Positions 38,221 to 47,352 of a DNA stretch of 64,000 nt are shown here, piece after piece; the first letter of the stretch is position 1, and each line of letters opens with the position of its first letter. Position numbers and translations under genes: made by a program. Source of the DNA: Paenibacillus sp. XY044 (GTDB lineage Bacteria > Bacillota > Bacilli > Paenibacillales > Paenibacillaceae); NCBI RefSeq assembly GCF_002257645.1, contig NZ_NQMO01000002.1:124001-188000 (forward strand), written 5' to 3'. The notes under the pieces were generated by a model. The model saw only the letters and a program-made list of their open reading frames with translations, was not told the DNA's origin and ran no database searches.

Positions 38221-39405
38221 ATGCAGCAACAATATAGAGCAACTAGAGCTGAAATCAATCTGGACCAACTGCAGGCGAACGTTACGGCGTTTCGCCGGGC
38301 TCTGCCCGAAGGCATGAAGTTTCTGGCCTGCGTCAAGGCAGATGCATACGGCCATGGCGCTGTGCAGGTGGCGCGGGAGCTGGAGAGCATCGGTGTGGAC
38401 TATCTAAGTGTCGCTTTTTTGGATGAAGCGATCGAACTGCGGCATGCCGGAGTGACGCTGCCCATCCTGGTGCTCGGCTACACCCCTCCGGAAGGCATAA
38501 GAACGGCGTGGGAGAATAACATAACAGTGACGGTGTTCAGCCCGGAGGTACTGGAGGCCATCCAGCAGCTTCCCGCGGACGCCGAGTCCAGGCCGCTGAA
38601 GGTGCACATCAAGATCGACAGCGGAATGGGCAGACTGGGGCTTCTTCCCGGCCCGGACGCCATTTCATTTATCGAGTCGCTCTATGCCCTTTCGCAGGCT
38701 GAGGTTGAAGGCTTGTTTACCCATTTTTCCAAAGCGGACGAAGAAGATAAAAGCTATACACTGGAGCAGTACCGGCGTTTCGAGAGCGTGGTGGCTTCGC
38801 TCGGGGAGAAAGGATTCAGCCCTCCTCTTATACATACGGGCAACAGCGCCACAGCGATTGATACCCCTCAGCTGTCCTACAATATGGTCCGCGTCGGCAT
38901 CAGCCTGTACGGATTGTATCCATCAGATGAGGTGAATCATCAGACTGTCGCACTTTCCCCGGTATTGACGCTAAAGACAGAGCTTGCATATGTCAAAACC
39001 CTTCCGCCGCATTGGGGCGTCAGCTACGGCGCCAGATATGTGACGGATCAAGATGAAGTCATTGGAACGCTGCCGATCGGCTATGCCGACGGGTACTCGC
39101 GGATGCTGAGCGGTAAAGCGGAAGTCCTGATCCGCGGCCGCCGTGTTCCCGTTGTCGGAACGATCTGTATGGACCAGTGTATGGTAACACTTCAATCTTT
39201 TGCCGAAGGGGCAAAAGAAATTCAAGCGGGCGAAGAGGTTGTGCTCATCGGTCAGCAGTCTGGCCAGTGTATTTCGGCAGATGAGCTGGCTTCTCAGCTG
39301 GGTACCATCCACTATGAGGTCATCTGCATGATTTCCCACCGGGTTCCCCGTGTATACACGAAGCGGGGGACGCTGTACAACCGGGTCAACCCATTGCTCA
39401 CCTAG
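38221..39405 (+). CDS. alr: Alanine racemase
   Basis: A 394-residue fold-III PLP enzyme making D-alanine for the cell wall. The N-terminal barrel carries the PLP lysine in ACVKADAYGHGA near residue 40; HIKIDSGMGRLG is near 130. The second catalytic residue, Tyr, lies in VSYGARY near 265, and GYADGYSR near 288 is typical. RAEINLDQLQANV at the start is conserved. AGAAGGTGACT before the ATG. Followed, after a terminator, by ndoAI-ndoA as in Bacillus. Confidence 0.97.
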   Translation: MQQQYRATRAEINLDQLQANVTAFRRALPEGMKFLACVKADAYGHGAVQVARELESIGVDYLSVAFLDEAIELRHAGVTLPILVLGYTPPEGIRTAWENNITVTVFSPEVLEAIQQLPADAESRPLKVHIKIDSGMGRLGLLPGPDAISFIESLYALSQAEVEGLFTHFSKADEEDKSYTLEQYRRFESVVASLGEKGFSPPLIHTGNSATAIDTPQLSYNMVRVGISLYGLYPSDEVNHQTVALSPVLTLKTELAYVKTLPPHWGVSYGARYVTDQDEVIGTLPIGYADGYSRMLSGKAEVLIRGRRVPVVGTICMDQCMVTLQSFAEGAKEIQAGEEVVLIGQQSGQCISADELASQLGTIHYEVICMISHRVPRVYTKRGTLYNRVNPLLT

Positions 39406-39412
39406 TGCGAAG

Positions 39413-39435
39413 AAAGGCGGAATTTAAGCCTTTTT
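39413..39435 (+). terminator. Terminator after alr
   Basis: AAAGGC and GCCTTTTT around a nine-base loop. Confidence 0.7.
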
Positions 39436-39517
39436 GCTGGAAATGAAGGAATACGGCACACTCATCCCGAATAAAGGTAATGACGAGAATGACTGTACGT
39501 AAATGCCGAGTCTAGTT

Positions 39518-39536
39518 TATAATGTATGCAGCATAC
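39518..39536 (+). promoter_or_regulatory. -10 box and palindrome before ndoAI
   Basis: A consensus TATAAT (39518-39523) is followed at once by GTATGC-A-GCATAC (39524-39536), a perfect palindrome at the transcription start, possibly an autoregulatory site for the toxin-antitoxin pair. The -35 box is weak. Confidence 0.5.
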
Positions 39537-39636
39537 CTGGTATATCTTCGGCATATATATTCCTTTGTATAAATTTCCTTGATTAAAGTTATACTGGGCA
39601 CAAGGGTGAGAAGGTATTGTGGGGGTGGAACAGAAG

Positions 39637-39918
39637 GTGGCTAATATGCAGAATACCAAACGAATTATGATCAGCTTGCCGGATCATCTTTTGCAGGAAG
39701 TGGATGGCATCGTTGCGATGGAGAATTCGAACCGCAGTGAACTCATCAGGCAAGCCATGAAACTGTATTTAACGGAGCGGAAGAAACGTTATATACGGGA
39801 GTCAATGCAGCGCGGCTATATGGAAATGGCCAAGATCAATTTGACGATGGCATCGGAGGCCTTTCACGCGGAAGAAGATGCAGACAGCACTCTAGGCCGC
39901 TTAGTGAGCGGGGTGTAG
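39637..39918 (+). CDS. ndoAI: Antitoxin EndoAI (MazE/RHH type)
   Basis: A 93-residue ribbon-helix-helix antitoxin: KRIMISLPDHLLQEVDGIVAMENSNRSELIRQAMKLYLTER is the DNA-binding part, and GYMEMAKINLTMASEAFHAEED with C-terminal LGRLVSGV wraps the toxin. The start is uncertain: GTG at 39637 (VANMQNTKR) fits the family and has GGGGGTGG upstream; GTG at 39619 and ATG at 39646 are alternatives. It lies directly before the toxin gene, as in B. subtilis. Confidence 0.92.
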   Translation: MANMQNTKRIMISLPDHLLQEVDGIVAMENSNRSELIRQAMKLYLTERKKRYIRESMQRGYMEMAKINLTMASEAFHAEEDADSTLGRLVSGV

Positions 39919-39921
39919 ACA

Positions 39922-40272
39922 TTGATCGTAAAACGCGGCGACGTTTTTTTTGCGGATCTTTCACCCGTAGTCGGTTCTGAGCAAGGTGGAGTCAGGCCGG
40001 TTCTGATCATTCAGAACGATATCGGCAACCGGTTTAGCCCTACGGTCATCGTGGCGGCCATTACCGCCCAGATTCAAAAGGCAAAGCTGCCGACCCATGT
40101 GGAAATCGATGCGGTTTCGCACGGCTTCGACAGGGATTCGGTCATTTTGCTGGAGCAAATCCGGACCATTGATAAGCAGAGGCTGACGGACAAAATTACC
40201 CACCTGGATGAGGAAACGATGAAAAAGGTGGATGATTCACTGCAAATCAGTCTCAGCCTGATCGATTTTTAA
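39922..40272 (+). CDS. ndoA: Endoribonuclease toxin EndoA (MazF)
   Basis: A 116-residue MazF/PemK toxin that cuts mRNA at specific short sites. Motifs: [31 protein letters not shown] at the start, [22 protein letters not shown] near residue 46, and [13 protein letters not shown] near 75. The start is a TTG at 39922, four bases after the antitoxin stop, with a GGGGTG-type site inside the antitoxin end. Near-identical in plan to the Bacillus and Staphylococcus locus. Confidence 0.96.
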   Translation: MIVKRGDVFFADLSPVVGSEQGGVRPVLIIQNDIGNRFSPTVIVAAITAQIQKAKLPTHVEIDAVSHGFDRDSVILLEQIRTIDKQRLTDKITHLDEETMKKVDDSLQISLSLIDF

Positions 40273-40306
40273 GCGTTGAACCATAAGGTTGATGATATGG
40301 TTGTGA

Positions 40307-40341
40307 AGAAGGAGGCGTCCCCGAGAGGGGCGCCTTTTTCT
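40307..40341 (+). terminator. Terminator after ndoA
   Basis: GGAGGCGTCCCC and GGGGCGCCTTTTTC around GAGA. Confidence 0.88.
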
Positions 40342-40561
40342 TGTTTTCCGGGAATGCCGGCGGCAAGGGGAGGCGGGCCTGAGTCAAGCCTGGACAAGAC
40401 GGCCGGGAAAGCTCGCCGCTCCCAGCGACTCGTACGTATAAAGTCACATAAGTCCATTGTAAGGGGTTACGCATCGGCTATAATGAATGGTATCCAACGA
40501 ATGAGCGGGCAGGTGAGTACTGCATCTGCGTCTATCCGCTTGTGATATCAGGGAGGGAATT

Positions 40562-42751
40562 ATGGCGATTCATATCGATACTAAGCAGCAATTATTTCAT
40601 CTTCAGACCCGCAATTCAAGCTACGTATTTCAGATTCTTCCGTCCGGCTATGCCGCCCATCTCTATTACGGGAAAAGGTTGCGCGACGCTGATCTGAGCT
40701 GGCTGCTCGTGACGACCGAAAGGGCTTCCTTCAGCCCGAATCCGGTGCCGGAGGATCGTTCGATCTCCCTGGACACGCTGCCGCAGGAGCTTCCGGTGTA
40801 CGGAACGAGCGATTTCCGCCACCCGTTGGTACAGTTCCGGCTGCCTAACGGCTCGACCATTACCGAGTTCAAGTATGTATCGCATCGGGTGGAGCAGGGC
40901 AAACCGCGGATGGAAGGGCTCCCTTCGACGTACGTGGAGAGCGAGTCCGAAGCGGAAACGCTGTTTGTGAATATGCAGGATCCCGTGTCAGGGCTCCATG
41001 TAGAGCTGCAGTACACGGTGATGGAAGCTTATGATGCGCTGACCCGTTCGTTAAAAATCGTGAACGACAGCACCGAGCCGGTGGAGCTGCTGAGAGCCCT
41101 CAGCGCAAGCGTGGACTTTCCGCGCGCCGACTACGAGTGGCTGCAGCTGTCCGGCGCCTGGACCCGGGAACGCGACGTAGTGCGCCGTCCGGTCGCCTAT
41201 GGCATGCAGGCGGTGGAGAGCCGCCGCGGGGCCAGCAGCCACCAGCAGAACCCGTTTGCGGCGCTGCTATCTCCAGGAGCGGATGAAGACCACGGTGAGG
41301 TGTACGGCTTCAGCCTGGTATACAGCGGAAGCTTTATCGCCCAAGCTGAGGTGGACCAATTCCGGACGACCCGTCTATCGATCGGGATCAACCCGTTCGA
41401 TTTCACCTGGCAGCTGGAGCCGGGAGCCGCGTTCCAGACGCCGGAAGCGGTCATGGTGTATTCCTCCGAAGGACTTGGAGGCATGTCGCGGACGTATCAC
41501 CGGCTGTACCGCGAGCGCTTGGCCCGCGGCCAGTTCCGGGACAAGGAGCGCCCGATCCTCGTCAACAACTGGGAGGCGACCTACTTCCAGTTCAATGCGG
41601 ATAAAATCGTTGACATCGCCAAGGCCGGCAAAGAGCTCGGCATCGAGCTGTTCGTCCTGGACGACGGCTGGTTCGGCCATCGCGACAGCGACAACTCCTC
41701 ACTGGGCGACTGGGTGGTGGACAAGAATAAGCTGCCGGGCGGACTGGAAGACCTGGTGAAACGCGTCACGGGCATGGGGATGCAGTTCGGGCTGTGGTTC
41801 GAGCCGGAGATGGTCTCTCCGGACAGCGACCTGTACCGCAATCACCCGGACTGGTGCCTGCACGTACCGGACCGGCGCCGCACGGAAGGCCGCCAACAGC
41901 TGATCCTCGACTTCTCGCGGCAGGATGTGCGCGAGGAAATCGTACGGATGCTGACGGAGGTGCTGAGCAGCGCGCCGATTACGTATGTGAAGTGGGACAT
42001 GAACCGCAACATGACGGAGATCGGATCAGCGCTGCTGCCGCCGGAGCGTCAGCGGGAGACGGCCCACCGCTATATGCTCGGCCTCTACGAAGTGATGGAC
42101 CGAATCACGTCCGCGTTCCCGCACATTCTGTTCGAGAGCTGCTCCGGCGGGGGCGGGCGCTTCGATCCCGGCCTGCTCTATTACATGCCGCAGACATGGA
42201 CAAGCGATAACACCGATGCGGTGTCGCGCCTGCGCATCCAGTACGGCACCAGCCTCGTCTATCCGGTCAGCGCTATGGGCTCGCATATCTCCGCGGTTCC
42301 GAACCACCAGGTGGGACGGTCCACGCCGCTTGACATGCGCGGCCACGTCGCCATGTCGGGCAACTTTGGCTACGAGCTGGACTTGACGAAGTTCACTGAG
42401 GAAGAAAAGGAAGTCGTGAAGCGGCAGGTGGCGCTGTATAAGGAAATCCGCGGGCTCGTCCAGACCGGCGAGATGTACCGGCTCCTGAGCCCGTTTGAAG
42501 GCAACGAGACCGCCTGGATGTTCGTGGCGGGAGACGGCAACATCGCTGCAGTCTTCTATTTCCGGGTGCTGGCCGAATCCAACGCACCGTTGAACCGACT
42601 CAAGTTGAAGGGCCTCGAACCGGCCGCGGATTATGAGCTGGTGGGCACAAGCGAGGTTTACAGCGGCGACGCCTTGATGTATGCGGGCCTCGCGGTAGGT
42701 GCCGAGCGCGGGGATTACCACAGTGAGTTTTTCCGCTTCCGGCGCGTATAA
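40562..42751 (+). CDS. Alpha-galactosidase, GH36
   Basis: A 729-residue GH36 enzyme that releases galactose from raffinose-family sugars or galactomannan. An N-terminal beta domain (1-320) is followed by the barrel: NNWEATYFQFN near 326, FVLDDGWFGHRDSDNSSLGDW near 356, the nucleophile in YVKWDMNRNMTE near 475, and the acid/base in WTSDNTDAVSRL near 545. No signal peptide, so it is intracellular. GGGAGGGAATT precedes the ATG. No transporter gene is adjacent, unlike many such loci. Confidence 0.96.
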   Translation: MAIHIDTKQQLFHLQTRNSSYVFQILPSGYAAHLYYGKRLRDADLSWLLVTTERASFSPNPVPEDRSISLDTLPQELPVYGTSDFRHPLVQFRLPNGSTITEFKYVSHRVEQGKPRMEGLPSTYVESESEAETLFVNMQDPVSGLHVELQYTVMEAYDALTRSLKIVNDSTEPVELLRALSASVDFPRADYEWLQLSGAWTRERDVVRRPVAYGMQAVESRRGASSHQQNPFAALLSPGADEDHGEVYGFSLVYSGSFIAQAEVDQFRTTRLSIGINPFDFTWQLEPGAAFQTPEAVMVYSSEGLGGMSRTYHRLYRERLARGQFRDKERPILVNNWEATYFQFNADKIVDIAKAGKELGIELFVLDDGWFGHRDSDNSSLGDWVVDKNKLPGGLEDLVKRVTGMGMQFGLWFEPEMVSPDSDLYRNHPDWCLHVPDRRRTEGRQQLILDFSRQDVREEIVRMLTEVLSSAPITYVKWDMNRNMTEIGSALLPPERQRETAHRYMLGLYEVMDRITSAFPHILFESCSGGGGRFDPGLLYYMPQTWTSDNTDAVSRLRIQYGTSLVYPVSAMGSHISAVPNHQVGRSTPLDMRGHVAMSGNFGYELDLTKFTEEEKEVVKRQVALYKEIRGLVQTGEMYRLLSPFEGNETAWMFVAGDGNIAAVFYFRVLAESNAPLNRLKLKGLEPAADYELVGTSEVYSGDALMYAGLAVGAERGDYHSEFFRFRRV

Positions 42752-43279
42752 GCCTGGCGATTTCCAGAAATAACCGGCCTCCAGACGCCGTAAAGATCTA
42801 TACAGATGGAAGCCGCAGCAGTATGATGAACCTTGCCCTGTTTAAGGGGCAGGGTTCTTTTTGCTTTTTTAGGAAAAATCTACCGCAGGATGGAAGCTTT
42901 CTCCTGCCAAACATGACCGCTGGAAAAATGGCTCAAAGTTTGTGATAATAAGGTATGAAAACTTTGTAGATTTGCCTAAAGTTTTGGTTTGATCTCACAG
43001 TTTTCCATAGAGGCCAGCCGCCCGTTATTGGGGACTGGCTGCCAGGCAAGCTGACACTTATATCTATAACGCCGCAGGAACAGCTCTGCTGATATGAATT
43101 TTCGGTACACACCGTCTGCAGGGACGGGCGTTTATGAACCAGACCATGCCGCTAGCTCAAATCGGATAAGTCTGCAGACCAATCACATGATGACGAAATG
43201 AATGTTTTAATGACGACAATGATGAGAGAACGTTTGAATACATGGGAACGCAAGTACGAATGGGAAAGAGGGATTTATT
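42752..43279. other. Long leader region upstream of tex
   Basis: About 530 bases without a gene. It has the alpha-galactosidase terminator (42838-42863). Beyond that there is a GCCAG/CTGGC hairpin near 43013 and a CCGTC/GGACGG hairpin near 43110. No riboswitch class was recognised. Confidence 0.45.
42838..42863 (+). terminator. Terminator after the alpha-galactosidase gene
   Basis: GAACCTTGCCC and GGGCAGGGTTC, then TTTTT. Confidence 0.88.
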
Positions 43280-45493
43280 TTGACAGAAAAGGAAATGGTT
43301 ATTGAACAGAACGGTGAAGAACAGAAGGCACGGGAAAAAGAGCGGATCGTGCAGCAGATTGCCAAGGAGCTGCAGCTGTCCCTGAAGCAGATTCGGACAA
43401 CCGTGGGACTACTGGATGAAGGCAATACGATTCCGTTTATCGCTCGTTACCGCAAGGAAATGACCGGGGAATTGGATGAGAACCAGCTGCGCGGAATCGA
43501 AGAGCGCGTGACTTACCTGCGAAATCTGGAAGAGCGCAAGCGCGAAGTGATCCGGATCATCGACGAGCAGGGGAAATTGACCGGGGAACTCAAGACGTCG
43601 ATCGAGAAGGCGGCCAAGCTCCAGGAAGTGGAGGACCTTTACCGTCCGTACCGGCAGAAGCGCAAAACCCGTGCCAGCGTGGCTAAAGAGAAGGGGCTCG
43701 AGCCGCTCTCCGAGTGGATATTGGCCCAGCCGAAGCAGGGGGATGTTCATAAGGAAGCCGCCAAATACGTCGATGCCGACAAGGGCGTGGAAACGGCGGA
43801 TGATGCGATTTCCGGCGCGATGGACATTCTGGCGGAGAATTTGGCCGACGACGCGACCATCCGGGCCTGGGTGCGGCGTTATACGATGGACCACGGGATG
43901 CTGACGTCGGAAGCCAAGGATCCTGAGCAGGAGTCCGTATACGAGAACTATTACAACTATCGGGAGCTGGCGAAAAAGATGCCTCCTCACCGCATTTTGG
44001 CCATTAACCGCGGAGAACGCGAAAATATCCTTAAAGTGGGGCTGGACGTGCAGCCGGAGTCGATCCACAAATTCATGGAACGTCAGGTCATCAAGGGCAG
44101 CTCGACGGTTCAGCCGATTCTCACGGCCGTTATTGAAGATGCTTACAAACGGCTGATCGCCCCCTCCATCGAGCGCGAAATCCGCGCTGAGCTGACCGAG
44201 AAGGGGGAGAATCAGGCAATTTCCATCTTCTCCGGCAACCTGCGCAGCCTGCTGCTGCAGCCGCCGGTCAAAGGCCGCTGCGTCCTAGGGGTGGATCCCG
44301 CCTACCGGACAGGCTGCAAGCTCGCCGTCGTGGACGATACCGGCAAGCTGCTGGAGGTGGCCGTGACGTACCCCACGCCGCCGAACAACAAAAAGAAAGA
44401 AGCTGCCGCGAAGTTCACCGGGCTGATTAAGAAGTACGGCATCCAGCTGATTGTGGTCGGTAACGGTACGGCTTCGCGCGAGACGGAGCAGTTCGTGGCT
44501 GAGGTGATCAGCGACATCGGCATGCCGGACCTGGCCTACCTGATTGTCAACGAGGCCGGAGCGAGCGTGTATTCGGCTTCCAAGCTGGCTCAGGGGGAAT
44601 TCCCGGATCTTGACGTTGCGGAGCGCAGTGCAGTGTCCATCGCCCGCCGCGTGCAGGACCCGCTGGCTGAGCTCGTGAAGATCGAGCCGAAGGCGATCGG
44701 GGTCGGCCAATACCAGCATGACGTATCCCAGAAGCATCTGGACGAGAGCCTGAAGACCGTCGTCGAATCGGCCGTAAACCATGTCGGCGTCGACGTGAAT
44801 ACCGCTTCGCCGTCACTGCTCTCTTATGTATCCGGCGTCAACGCAACGACCGCCAAAAACATCGTGAAGTACCGTGATTCCAACGGTAAGTTTTTGAGCC
44901 GCAAAGAACTGCAGAACGTGCCGCGGCTGGGAGCCAAAACCTACGAGCAGTGCATCGGGTTTATGCGTATCTCCGAGGGGGACAACCCGCTCGACCGTAC
45001 GCCGATCCACCCGGAATCGTACAAGGTGGTGGACCGTCTGTTCCGCGAGCTTGGTGTCGGCATGGATAAGCTGGGAACATCTGAGCTGTCCGAGGTGCTG
45101 GGGCGTCAGGATGTGGATAAGCTGGCGGAGGTGCTGGAAGTCGGTGTGCCTACGCTGCGCGACATTCTGGAGAGCCTTCAGCGCCCGGGCCGCGACCCGC
45201 GGGAGGAGCTGCCGCTGCCTATTTTCCGGACGGACGTGCTGAAGATCGAGGATTTGACCCCGGGCATGGAACTGCAGGGCACCGTGCGCAACGTCATCGA
45301 CTTCGGCGCCTTCGTGGACATCGGAATCAAGAGCGACGGTCTCGTCCACATTTCGCAGCTCAGCAGCGGCTACGTTAAGCATCCGATGGACGTGGTGTCC
45401 GTCGGCGATAACGTGACGGTGTGGGTATTGAACGTCGATTTGAAAAAAGGCCGCGTCGGCCTGACGATGCGCAATCCGCATCAGGGAGAATAA
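43280..45493 (+). CDS. tex: Tex-family RNA-binding transcription accessory protein
   Basis: A 737-residue protein with the full Tex plan: N-terminal helical region (TIPFIARYRKEMTGELDENQLR near residue 50), YqgF-like domain (VLGVDPAYRTGCKLAVVD near 337), helix-hairpin-helix motifs (NTASPSLLSYVSGVNATTAKNIVKYRD near 515) and a C-terminal S1 domain (GMELQGTVRNVIDFGAFVDIGIKSDGLVHISQLS near 660). Bacterial Tex binds nucleic acid and associates with RNA polymerase. TTG start at 43280 with AAGAGGG upstream; an ATG five codons in is possible. Confidence 0.96.
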   Translation: MTEKEMVIEQNGEEQKAREKERIVQQIAKELQLSLKQIRTTVGLLDEGNTIPFIARYRKEMTGELDENQLRGIEERVTYLRNLEERKREVIRIIDEQGKLTGELKTSIEKAAKLQEVEDLYRPYRQKRKTRASVAKEKGLEPLSEWILAQPKQGDVHKEAAKYVDADKGVETADDAISGAMDILAENLADDATIRAWVRRYTMDHGMLTSEAKDPEQESVYENYYNYRELAKKMPPHRILAINRGERENILKVGLDVQPESIHKFMERQVIKGSSTVQPILTAVIEDAYKRLIAPSIEREIRAELTEKGENQAISIFSGNLRSLLLQPPVKGRCVLGVDPAYRTGCKLAVVDDTGKLLEVAVTYPTPPNNKKKEAAAKFTGLIKKYGIQLIVVGNGTASRETEQFVAEVISDIGMPDLAYLIVNEAGASVYSASKLAQGEFPDLDVAERSAVSIARRVQDPLAELVKIEPKAIGVGQYQHDVSQKHLDESLKTVVESAVNHVGVDVNTASPSLLSYVSGVNATTAKNIVKYRDSNGKFLSRKELQNVPRLGAKTYEQCIGFMRISEGDNPLDRTPIHPESYKVVDRLFRELGVGMDKLGTSELSEVLGRQDVDKLAEVLEVGVPTLRDILESLQRPGRDPREELPLPIFRTDVLKIEDLTPGMELQGTVRNVIDFGAFVDIGIKSDGLVHISQLSSGYVKHPMDVVSVGDNVTVWVLNVDLKKGRVGLTMRNPHQGE

Positions 45494-45564
45494 GCTTTTC
45501 GCAAGATAGTGAGTTAGCAAGATCGGAATTTAACAAGACCGGTATATATGGAGTTCCGGCCAGC

Positions 45565-45732
45565 ATGGCGTTTCTTAACTGGTTCATGATCGCTGCCGGA
45601 CTCCTTCCCATAGCCCACCCGAAGAATGGAAAAAAAAGGTTTCCGGTCTTCGGGATTTTGGCATGTTCAGGTTTAAGTTTGGTCATGTTCGGCGGCTTTC
45701 TTCCGTGCCCGGAATCGCCGGACTTTCATTAG
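45565..45732 (+). CDS. Possible 55-residue membrane protein
   Basis: MAFLNWFMIAAGLLPIAHPKNGKKRFPVFGILACSGLSLVMFGGFL in outline: two hydrophobic helices with a basic loop and a short polar tail. Only a weak TGGAG site lies upstream. Its end overlaps by 60 bases the end of the convergent CGNR gene. The hydrophobic pattern is protein-like, but this could be chance. Confidence 0.35.
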   Translation: MAFLNWFMIAAGLLPIAHPKNGKKRFPVFGILACSGLSLVMFGGFLPCPESPDFH

Positions 45733-46230
45733 ATTCCCGCACATTTTGTCATCGCAGTAGCGTTTGGAGCGGTTGCGGGTATCGTCATAATACACCCAGA
45801 GGCAGTCCGGATTCTCGCAAATCCGGATTCTTGCCGTTTCGCCGCCCGCAAGCACATCCGCAAAAGACGCGGCGATGTCCGACATGACCTGCTGCCAGTC
45901 CCAGCGAACCGGTCGGTTCCGAGTGGACAGGCTGCCTTCCCGGTAAGACAGCTCTCGAATGACGGGGCCGGCGGACATGACCGCATTCAGCCGGCCGACC
46001 GCTTCGCCGTCTGGGGAAATGCCTTGGACGATGGAGGTGACCATACCATGGATCAAGGAGCGGAGCTCTTTAAGCTGCTTCAGCTCGTGGGGTTTCGGTT
46101 CATCGAGTAACGGCAGCTGCTGCTCCTGCAGCCATTCCCGCAGCCATCCGGGCCGGTCCAACCGGTCCTCGGACTTGCCGCTGCCCCGCCAATCATGCCA
46201 GTCACTGTTCAAAAAATCATCCCAAAGCAT
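45673..46230 (-). CDS. CGNR zinc-finger transcriptional regulator
   Basis: A 185-residue ABATE/CGNR protein. The N-terminal ligand domain includes LDRPGWLREWLQEQQLP and ELKQLKELRSLIHGMV; the C-terminal stress-type zinc finger is CENPDC..., then YCDDKMCGNLMKVRRFRARKK, with four cysteines and the CGN motif. Such proteins are putative regulators. AGGAAGGAT before the ATG. Divergent from a DinB-like gene with matching 30-bp palindromes before each, which suggests it controls both. Confidence 0.88.
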   Translation of the reverse strand: MLWDDFLNSDWHDWRGSGKSEDRLDRPGWLREWLQEQQLPLLDEPKPHELKQLKELRSLIHGMVTSIVQGISPDGEAVGRLNAVMSAGPVIRELSYREGSLSTRNRPVRWDWQQVMSDIAASFADVLAGGETARIRICENPDCLWVYYDDTRNRSKRYCDDKMCGNLMKVRRFRARKKAAEHDQT

Positions 46231-46256
46231 ACGTTATCCTTCCTTTCAGGTTCATT

Positions 46257-46287
46257 GTAACAACTAAATAATCATTTTGCTAGTTAC
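46257..46287. promoter_or_regulatory. Imperfect palindrome upstream of the CGNR gene
   Basis: GTAAC and GTTAC ends frame a 31-bp AT-rich element that ends 26 bases before the CGNR start codon. Similar to the element at 46324-46353. Confidence 0.5.
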
Positions 46288-46323
46288 TTGACCGGCAGAA
46301 ATAGAGTGTGTTAATTTATGGAT

Positions 46324-46353
46324 GTAACTAATAAATTAATTTTAGTTCGTTAC
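46324..46353. promoter_or_regulatory. Imperfect palindrome upstream of the DinB-like gene
   Basis: GTAAC and GTTAC ends frame a 30-bp element with inner AACTAA/TTAGTT. It ends 27 bases before the DinB-like start codon, mirroring the copy before the CGNR gene. Confidence 0.5.
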
Positions 46354-46380
46354 AAAAAACCGGACAGGGAGGATTTATAC

Positions 46381-46869
46381 ATGAGCCAAACTCAGGAGCT
46401 GCTGCAAAGATGGGATGAATGCTATGATCAGGAGGGCTGGTATCCGCCGCTTGTACCGGCTTTGGAGGGCGTGACCGCTGAGGAAGCGGCATGGAAGCCG
46501 GAAGGGGAAGCCGTCAACTCGATCTGGGAGAACGTGAACCACCTGCTTTATTACAAAGAATATCACCTGCAGCGGATGCGCGGCGAGAATCCTGACTTCA
46601 AGGCGTCCAGCAACGATGAGACGTTCAGCAACGTCGAAGACGGGGACGAAGCTTGGCAGAAGACGGTCGATCGGCTCAAAAAGGTCCATGGCGAGGCCAG
46701 GAGCTTCCTGTCCGGTTTGAGCGACAGTGAGCTGAACGCGCCGTTTCCGACCAAACCGCTCTCCAGCCTCATTCACAGCCTCATGATGCATGACGCTTAT
46801 CATACGGGGCAGATTATTATGCTTCGCAAGCTGAAAGGGAGCTGGCCGGCTTCAAGGAGCTTTGAGTAG
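46381..46869 (+). CDS. DinB-family protein
   Basis: A 162-residue four-helix DinB/YfiT-like protein. The metal-binding histidines are in ENVNHLLYYKEYHLQRM near residue 44 and LMMHDAYHTGQIIML near 137. In this superfamily metal-dependent thiol transferases use bacillithiol or similar thiols, but many members are uncharacterised. AGGGAGGATTTATAC before the ATG at 46381 sets the start. Divergent from the CGNR gene. Confidence 0.9.
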   Translation: MSQTQELLQRWDECYDQEGWYPPLVPALEGVTAEEAAWKPEGEAVNSIWENVNHLLYYKEYHLQRMRGENPDFKASSNDETFSNVEDGDEAWQKTVDRLKKVHGEARSFLSGLSDSELNAPFPTKPLSSLIHSLMMHDAYHTGQIIMLRKLKGSWPASRSFE

Positions 46870-46920
46870 GGGGGCAAGGAGCACACTGGCTATAGAATCC
46901 AACAACAATATACAACGCAA

Positions 46921-46953
46921 AAAACAGGCGGGTACACGGTACCGGCCTGTTTC
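46921..46953 (+). terminator. Terminator after the DinB-like gene
   Basis: AAACAGGC and GCCTGTTT with inner GGTAC/GTACC. The T tract is short. Confidence 0.7.
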
Positions 46954-46979
46954 CATGGAGCGGGGAAATTTTTGAATAT

Positions 46980-47108
46980 TTATTGGGCGTCCGAGTTTTC
47001 TTCCGGGGCGTTTCGGTAGAAGAACCAGCATTCGTTGAGCAGTTTGATCTGGCGTCTGTCTTTTTTATGAAACGCCTTCCTAAGCTGATTACAGAGCCAT
47101 TGCGGCAA
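46980..47108 (-). CDS. cmpA: Cortex morphogenetic protein CmpA
   Basis: A 42-residue protein starting at a TTG, decided by GGAGGAG eight bases before it. The core LPQWLCNQLRKAFHKKDRRQIKLLNECWFFYR, given here in outline, matches CmpA of Bacillus, which with SpoIVA forms a quality-control step linking coat and cortex assembly in the mother cell. The usual protein is about 37 residues; here the C-terminus is NAPEENSDAQ, a polar extension. Easily missed because of its length and TTG start. Confidence 0.85.
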   Translation of the reverse strand: MPQWLCNQLRKAFHKKDRRQIKLLNECWFFYRNAPEENSDAQ

Positions 47109-47352
47109 GGGTGATCTCCTCCTCTTGCATTCCGTCTCTACGGTCAGCATATGGGGGGAACGCCCAAAGCGTGCAGGTCTCATCTGAATTTCCCGGGTTC
47201 GGCAAGGGGACGGGATTGTATTTTGAAAAATACTTATCCCATCACATATCCCGGCGCCATGATCCCGGTCCACGGCCATTTCAGGCATCACCAGCTTCGG
47301 GTGTCCATTGGCCGCTTTGGAGCTTAAAAGGCTTCAAGCTGTACGCGACAGC

